DNA of 64,000 bases from Anisus vortex (lineage: Eukaryota; Mollusca; Gastropoda; Planorbidae), in NCBI GenBank assembly GCA_949126835.1, contig OX421497.1, positions 25,295,612 through 25,359,611 on the forward strand, given 5' to 3'. How positions within the stretch are numbered: position 1 is the first letter of the stretch; each line of letters starts with the position of its first letter. Made by a program: the position numbers and the translations under genes. The notes beneath the pieces were generated by a model that had not been told where the DNA came from, ran no database searches, and saw only the letters and a program-made list of their open reading frames with translations. This document shows positions 57,562 through 64,000 of this stretch, piece after piece.

Positions 57562-57907
57562 ACTAAGAAAACTTCTTATAATTTTACCATTAAAAAAAAA
57601 CACTTCCTGGTGTGATCAAGAGACCCGGAAATATTTATGCATAAAGCCCATTAAAAATTTTTAAATGACATCTCTTAAAAATCATGACGTAGCAGTAGCC
57701 TACTACTAGAACGAACATTTTATTACTATACTATTAGTCTATAGGCCTACATTTAAAAGTTATTTTTTTTTAAAATATGCTTACAATTATTATTACATTT
57801 ATTATGATTATTAATATATTGTTAGCTTTAAACATGATGTATTTTTGCTGAAAACAAACTAAGACTAAATCCATTATCATCTTTAAATTGGCGATGCATA
57901 ACTTGCT

Positions 57908-58118
57908 ATTTGCGCATTTGTCGGTGTGCGCTTATATAGCCGTTCGCATTTGTCACTGTGCGGGATTGTCGGTGTCCGCATTTGTCGGTGTGCGCCATTG
58001 TCCGTGTGCGCAACTATCGGTGTTCGCGTTTGTCCTGTGCGCATTTGTGTCATTGCGGAATTGTCTGTGCGCGTTTGTCGTATGCGCAATTGTCTTGTGC
58101 GCATATGTCTGGTCACCG
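57908..58118 (-). repeat. Right TIR made of 15-16 bp subrepeats
   Basis: Reverse complement of the left TIR with roughly one difference per 15-20 bp. It includes the same TATATAA-bearing unit and ends in CACCG next to AATATTG. Confidence 0.9.
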
Positions 58119-58126
58119 AATATTGC

Positions 58127-59735
58127 ATATGTCTGCATTTTTGATATTGTACCCCTTCCCTTTCCAAGTCAGACGTTTAGGAAAAAAAAAGAAGTATTCC
58201 GCAAAGTCCATCCGACCAACAGGAGTCACTGACTTCCACTATGGCAAGTTTCACCCCCCCCCCCCCCCCACCACCCAGAGCAGTGCCCCATTAATTGCCA
58301 CTGAAGACCCTAATGTGTGGCCGTGATAAATTCTCCGTCTCGTGTTTCCAAGCAAAGCTCATTATTGAAGAACGCCTAACCGTATTCTCTCCTGTATGTA
58401 GACTTTATTAAACGGGAAGACAAATGGCTTGGATAAAAGAGTAAAAGTTTTGTTTTTAAAAGGAAAAGAAGAGAAGTTAAGTATAGGGCTTCAAGTGGAG
58501 GCATGTGGAAAGTTTGGAGAAGGGTGGAAGGTGGAAGGGGGCGCTGGAGGGACGGGGGGGGTAGAGGGAGAGAAATTGAAGCTTGACATAAACCCCCCAA
58601 ATTTAGAGTCATGATTGAAGGTCAAGGTAGCATGGAGTGGAAAGAGATTAATTTTTGAATGGCGTCGTGGTGGCGAAGAGATCCCCACTCCCAGCCCTTT
58701 TCCCTGTTTGGGGTGGTATGCAAATGATTTTAATCCTAATCTATATATTTGTTATCTTTTTTTTTTAATGTAGGGAATATACAGTTTTCCTTTTACGGTG
58801 AAACGATTTAACTGTTTGTAAACATGGTTAGTAAAGCTGAATATGCATAATAGACAATAAGTATATATTGTGTATAGCTAGATATATCTTGCATATAATT
58901 TGAAGAATATATTTATACATTGTATATAGTGTGTAGACTATATAGTTGTTGTTTTGCTGTTGGTTTTATAACTTATTTAAACGTTTTCTATAGTGTTTGA
59001 CTTAGTGTGTAATAGAATGAAAGTATATTATTTTCATTGCCGCATTTGTTGGATTTATACTTTTTCAATATAATATTTTACCGTATTAATAAAATACGCT
59101 AAAAGGGTCTTCCACATTAGATGTCAATTCTTAAAAAGTTGGGGGAAGGGGTTGTAAAAATGAGGGATTGTTTTACCGCCTCGTCACAGTTCATCATTTC
59201 TTCTGTTGGGTGTCATGAAGTCTATTATATTTTCACAGTGCAACGTCTTTAAGTGTTTATAACATGTTATTTTTTTTTTTAAGTTGAAATAAGAGCAAAA
59301 GACTAAAAAAAATTGTTTTGTAGTTTTGCTAAAGCTTGTTTTTTTGTTTCGAAACCTTTTCTTTCTCGTTAAATAAGAAAGTGAAGCTTTTGTTGGTAAA
59401 GTTTAAAGTCATAAATTGAAAACTAAACAATAAGCAATTCCGTTCAAAAGACAAACGTCTTGGAAATTATCCTTTGACACCTGACCTCTCCATCAACTTT
59501 CCCTCCCTCTGAATCTGTATTTTGTAGACATGTCTCAGGTGTTATTCTTGTTATTGTTGTTGTTGTTGTTTTTCCATGTCTTGAAACGTTGGGATACATT
59601 CCATGTCTGAACATAAGAAAAGTAAAATCCAAACTGAACTCACTTTCTACAAAATCTTGTAGAGGGAGAAAATTTGAGCCAAATGTCACCCTTGGAGTGT
59701 TTTTCAAAACCATAAAAAAATGAGTAGCCTACTGC
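58127..59735. other. Gene-free stretch
   Basis: Contains a C14 run (about 58256-58269) and a G-rich patch (about 58530-58565). No exon recognised. Confidence 0.45.
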
Positions 59736-59742
59736 CTACTGT

Positions 59743-60318
59743 CTTCTGTTTGGCATAAGTATTATCCACCATCTTTGTTCTGTTTGGCATATGTACTATC
59801 CAACATCTTTGTTCTGTTTGGCATATGTACTATCCAACATCTTTGTTCTGTTTGGCATATGTACTATCCAACATCTTTGTTCTGTTTGGCATATGTACTA
59901 TCCACCATCTTTGTTCTGTTTGGCATATGTACTATCCAACATCTTTGTTCTGTTTGGCATATGTACTATCCAACATCTTTGTTCTGTTTGGCATATGTAC
60001 TATCCAACATCTTTGTTCTGTTTGGCATATGTACTATCCAACATCTTTGTTCTGTTTGGCATATGTACTATCCACCATCTTTGTTCTGTTTGGCATATGT
60101 ACTATCCACCATCTTTGTTCTGTTTGGCATAAGTATTATCCACCATCTTTGTTCTGTTTGGCATATGTACTATCCAACATCTTTGTTCTGTTTGGCATTA
60201 GTATTATCCACCATCTTTTTTCTGTTTGGCATATGTACTATCCACCATCTTTGTTCTGTTTGGCATATGTACTAGCCACCATATTTGTTCTGTTTGGCAT
60301 ATGTACTATCCACCATCA
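59743..60318. repeat. 34 bp minisatellite, about 17 copies
   Basis: The unit TGTTCTGTTTGGCATATGTA followed by CTATCCAACATCTT repeats. CCACC/CCAAC variants occur and the 3' copies are more diverged. The period opens three plus-strand frames; none is a gene. Confidence 0.95.
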
Positions 60319-60319
60319 C

Positions 60320-61350
60320 CCACCCTTTAGTTTTTCCAATCACATTTCAAAATCAAAGATTCTCAAAAGGATGTTCCCTCCATGCAACTCCAAAGAAAAA
60401 AAATTATAACGGTTCTAATTTTAAGAAATCATTTATATATATGTATAAACATCCCAGTGCTGCATTTATGAATTGGGTTTTGCGATGTTCAAATTGGGGT
60501 AGGTGTCCAACAGTTTGAGAAAAGCCTGTTACAGGTGTACTGAAAAGTACACTCACACATACAGACAGAGGCCAGATGGTTAAATAACGTAGCCGTAGAT
60601 CGGCCAACGTTGTTGGAGGTTATGTAAATGAATGTTGATCCAGATTGTTCCCTGGAGAATGGCGGTTGTTGACACAGGTAGCCCACCATACAAACGTCCG
60701 ACGCTCTCTCCCTACCTTTCCCCCCACAGCTGAACATCACTTTAAGCCTATCTTGAACATTTAAGTGAACCGCCACTGTTTGTCCACATCCAGACCGCTA
60801 CATTTGTGTGTGTGTGGTTTGTGGGAGCTGGGGGGGGGTTACTATTGTTTAATGGCTAACCCTTTAGTCAACACGTGATAATAATTATACTGGAACCAGA
60901 GACCTTAATCTCTCCGTACACTAGGACATTCGTGGAGAATATAGAAGGTCATTGGAGCGGTGCATAGGTCTACATCAGAGATCAACATTTACAAACATCA
61001 GTCGTACATTTATATCTCACGCTCCACAAAGCAATGTACCCAAACATTATACCCAAACACTATATGCCCAAACATTATACCCAAACATTAGCGCAACGTA
61101 CAACGTGACAGCGTGCCAAATACAATAAAGCGCCCGGTGTACAGGCATCCGGGCATCTCAGTTGGGGGGGGGGGAAGCTTAAGCCTATTGTGTATTGAAA
61201 TTTCACCATGTACTTAGTCTATCTCTAACATAGATAAAAATGTACATTCAAATGAAGGAAAGAGAAAGAAAGGGTTTCTGAATAAATTCTATTATATATA
61301 TACACGAACAAACATAAGATAAATTCTATGATACACGAACAAACATAAGA
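60320..61350. other. Gene-free stretch
   Basis: A CCAAACATTATACCC word repeats around 61038-61090. G-runs at about 60829-60838 and 61164-61173. No gene. Confidence 0.5.
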
Positions 61351-61367
61351 TACATAGAAAAGATGAA

Positions 61368-61634
61368 GTAAAGTATCCGTCGGAAATGTTCCGTAGGGCC
61401 GGTGAAGCAGCGTTCACCAGTTTCTGTGGCCGCGGCAATACTAGGGGGATTGTGTAGCCAGCACAATGCCCAGCCGCATTTACTTTACCTCAACTAATAT
61501 CAGGTACCCATCAGAGCTCGGTAGACTCAGGGACACCCTCCAGACCCGGGAACAAATCATAGCTTTTACCAGGATTCTAACCCATGACCTTCGGTACGGC
61601 AACCGAACGTTCTGCCGCTCAGCCACCACGCCCG
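61368..61634 (-). mobile_element. Full-length tRNA-derived SINE, 267 bp
   Basis: A perfect 15 bp target duplication CATAGAAAAGATGAA flanks it (61353-61367 and 61635-61649). On the minus strand it starts CGGGCGTGGTGGCTGAGCGG (A-box), has a B-box-like GGGTTAGAATCC, then the family body (GTTCCCGGGTCTGGAGGGTG, GATGGGTACCTGA, GCCGCGGCCACAGAAACTGG), ending CGGATACTTTAC. It is the best reference copy of the family in this window. Confidence 0.9.
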
Positions 61635-61649
61635 CATAGAAAAGATGAA

Positions 61650-62685
61650 ACTGTTCATAAAAATAAGAAGAAAATCTAAAAAATAAGAAGAAAATCTAAG
61701 TCTTGATAACATAATCAATACTTAATGAATACTTGATTCTTTCACAACAATTGTTGTAATAGTTTAAATAGATTTTTTTTTACAAAATATGGAAACATAC
61801 ATCTATTGCAATAACAAACACTTAGAAATGGATTAAAGAACAAGGAACAATCTAAGATTAAAAATGTAAAGATCTTTAATCAATTAGTGTTTCAAGCTAC
61901 ACTCAATTGGGATACAATACTATGGTCCAAAAATGTACATAACCTATTAGTTGGATGTTTTTATTCCCTTTATTCAATATAGAAAATATAAAATGCTTAA
62001 AAGTATAAAATTAAAACATAATGATATGAACATTACATACACAATTTGTTTATTACATATTCTATACAAGTCTGTGATAATTGTGCAGTGAATACAAATA
62101 AACTAATGTGTTGTGTGTGCGTTGGCTTCCATTAGTCTCGTGAGACGATGGAATTTAGTGTGCCCTTGGGGGAATGTGTGCTCCTGGCCTTGCAGCTTCT
62201 GCAATAGTATTGTGCTAATAATCTAAATCGCACTTTACAGAGTGTAGTATTTGATAGAAGTCTTTTTGTTATTTTCTTTCTTCGTTTTTGTTTTTCATGT
62301 TCTTTTTATTGTCTTGTTATTATCATTAGTTTTTTATTTGCGAAGTCCTGTTTTTAAACTTTTTATTACAATATCTGGATAACACTGATTTTGAATATCG
62401 ACGTGCGACTGATGCACGAACTCAATTGACATTTTACTCACTTGTCTAGAAATCTAGAACTAGACCCATAACGAAAGACATATTTACACTGACCATAAGT
62501 TAGTTAAAAGGAATATTTATACATATGTACATATACATTAAAGTTAAACAATAAAATATTACAAAGACAAGAATGCGAACAAAAATTATTTTTTAAAGGG
62601 GTATAAAAATTCTCTAATATATTTTTATTTAAATTTGTGACTTTGATCTTTTGCCTGTAAACAAAACGATTCTAGGAGAAAACTT
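61650..62685. other. Gene-free stretch downstream of the RBR gene
   Basis: AT-rich. A palindromic GTCTCGTGAGAC occurs near 62135-62147 in a GC-richer patch (62120-62200) that may be an old repeat. No gene. Confidence 0.45.
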
Positions 62686-62688
62686 TAC

Positions 62689-62817
62689 ATCTAAATTTAA
62701 GAGAGTAATCTATTCTCTGTAAGTACAAGAATTTTCAGGGCAAATAGCTTGGCATCTCAATATAAGAACGTTATCTATTGGCTGTAATCACAAGAATGTC
62801 CAGGGGAAATAACTTTA
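62689..62817. repeat. Two decayed tandem copies of the RBR gene's coding tail
   Basis: Units starting CATCT at 62689, 62753 and 62818 are homologous, spaced 64-65 bp apart. The third (62818-62880) contains the real end of the coding sequence and stop. The first two lie in the 3' UTR and repeat TAATCTATT, TGTAA and CACAAGAA words with substitutions. Confidence 0.75.
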
Positions 62818-62826
62818 CATCTAAAT

Positions 62827-64000
62827 TTAAGAACGTAATCTATTGGCAGTAAGCACAAGAACGTCCAGGGCTCTACCTGCCCATGTTTTAATGTCCACTA
62901 GTCTTCTAAAGGCAACTCTTGGATCCTGGGATGTTCCACTTTCAAACACTGATAAGATGAAGCTGCAGAACCCGCTGATGTCATTGGCCAGTTTGAGAGC
63001 TCTTTGTTTCTCCAGGCTGTGCGGCACCGACTGAAGTAGGACAAAGGTGAACTCAGCCACGTGGTGTAATGATTGTTTCATCTGGACGCAGGAGTTGATG
63101 AACTTGCTCACGAGAGGAAACAGGGTAGACGGGTCTGTTGTTTGTGAAGATGATTTGTCCATTTCGCAAGCAACTAAAATCTGTTGATAATTAAAATAAA
63201 TAGAAATTAATTCTTCATTCTTTTCCAATAACTTAAGATTTAATTCTTTACACTTGGCCAAAGTATATTCTATTGTTGTTATTTGACATATAAATACTTT
63301 CATCAAATCATCAACTTACAACTCCGGCATAGACTATAACAATTATGTTCATTGTTGTATATCTTTATACTGTGAGAGTGTTTGACAATAATTAACCTTT
63401 TTTTAGTCATTGTGTTTTTGCTTTTTTTAATGGAATGAACACTGTGAAATAATGACCATATCAGATATATTATTGAAAATTATATTTAGAATATATGCTA
63501 AAGTTCACTATACCTCTGCAGTAAAGTCTGGATCATCAAATGCAGCATGCTGAATACGTTTCACCAGGTCTTTAATTTGGTTAAAGGGCATGGACCTGCT
63601 AGACTGCAGTTTCTGTTGGAGGGCCCTCTGGTACATTGTGGCTTTGTGGGTGCTTCTCTTTGGACGAATAGAGGAGTCACTTGAGCTTAAGCGGGCGTAT
63701 TCAGGGGCCTCTATCTCGATATGTCTAACCCTGACCCTACGGCTGAGCGATCTGATCACGCTGGCATTTTCCACACATGCCGTTTGCCCGTGATGGGCCA
63801 CAGGCTTCATGCAAGTCCAGCAGAACTGGTGGCCGCATCGACAGGACATGTGTGGACAGCCGCCATTTTTTTCCATAAACCTGTTGCAGGCGGGGCACAT
63901 ACGGCCTTCGATTTCTAAGACGGTGGGTTTCACGGGAGCAGATGGTATACTCGGGAGTTCAGTGTAGTCGTCGGTTTCTTTGTGGGGCTTTAAGGTAGGG
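62827..64000 (-). CDS. RBR-type E3 ubiquitin ligase, last two exons (partial)
   Basis: The exon at 63514-64000 is open to the window edge and ends at a donor (GCAGAG|GTATAG). The exon at 63180-62827 begins after a pyrimidine-rich acceptor (ATTATCAACAG) in the matching phase 0 and ends at TAA 62829-62827. The visible 279 residues start with a RING2 (Rcat) domain: C35-P-A-C38, FMEKNGGC48 (catalytic Cys position), HMSC53-R-C55, FC60-W-T-C63. The remaining C-terminal part is helical, with MPFNQIKDLVKRIQHAAFDD and later FVLLQSVPHSLEKQRALKLA. RING1 and IBR would lie upstream, off the window. Such enzymes pass ubiquitin through the RING2 cysteine. It is not classical Ariadne by its tail; the subfamily is unknown to me. 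Confidence 0.85.

Larger units (their letters stand above)
52476..58118. mobile_element. 5.6 kb terminal-inverted-repeat transposon, foldback-like, P/Galileo-type suspected
   Basis: Two inverted 211 bp TIRs (52476-52686 and 57908-58118) enclose about 5.2 kb of AT-rich sequence. AATATTG is duplicated exactly at both outer edges (52469-52475 and 58119-58125; an eighth base C also matches if the end is shifted by one). The TIRs are built of about 13 degenerate units of 15-16 bp. The right end carries, on the minus strand, a decayed THAP-like DNA-binding domain, the type found in P-superfamily transposases. A 7-8 bp target duplication and repeat-built TIRs recall Galileo/foldback elements. No intact transposase is present, so this copy is non-autonomous. 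The family name is an inference. Confidence 0.8.

Noticed and set aside
59775..60409. Three overlapping open frames up to 194 codons on the plus strand
   Set aside because: They follow from the stop-free 34 bp minisatellite, not from selection on a protein.
63328..63340. CATAGACTATAA word resembling the MITE end
   Set aside because: Only 12 bases match and the following GATGGACCGC block is absent.

Overview
The window is eukaryotic nuclear DNA, AT-rich and dominated by repeats. Spliced gene fragments, tRNA-derived SINEs, a CR1/L2-like LINE, a Ty3/gypsy-superfamily LTR retrotransposon, a decayed Helitron and dozens of mini- and microsatellites point to an animal. The very frequent TAGGCCTA motif and the SINE type suggest a gastropod mollusc. 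That assignment is an inference and no species marker is visible.

Layout: 1-11 kb is gene-free, with a 450 bp MITE (3609-4058) and several satellites. 11.2-12.4 kb is a broken Helitron N-terminal region. At 15.09-14.86 kb on the minus strand is the first coding exon of a secreted Reeler-domain (spondin-1-like) protein; its remaining exons would lie to the left and were not found. 15.5-30.7 kb holds satellites, SINEs, a 5'-truncated LINE reverse transcriptase (23.2-24.3 kb) and little else. 30.9-38.5 kb is a complete, very young LTR retrotransposon inserted in a minisatellite. 38.6-52.4 kb is again repeats, plus one unrecognised open exon candidate (52.13-51.77 kb, minus). 52.5-58.1 kb is a 5.64 kb terminal-inverted-repeat transposon with a 7 bp target duplication, repeat-built TIRs and a decayed THAP-like domain. 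At 64.0-62.8 kb on the minus strand are the last two exons of an RBR-type ubiquitin ligase gene that continues past the window edge.

Most noteworthy are two mobile elements. The LTR element has the Gmr1 arrangement, with integrase before reverse transcriptase. Its gag and pol lie in one frame separated by a single TGA in a TGA-CTA context, its capsid is SCAN-like, and Asn replaces the second Asp of the reverse transcriptase Y-x-D-D box. The 52.5-58.1 kb element combines foldback-like TIRs made of about 15 bp subunits, a 7-8 bp target duplication and THAP-like traces, which together suggest a P/Galileo-like transposon. Both interpretations rest on reading the sequence only; no database search was possible.
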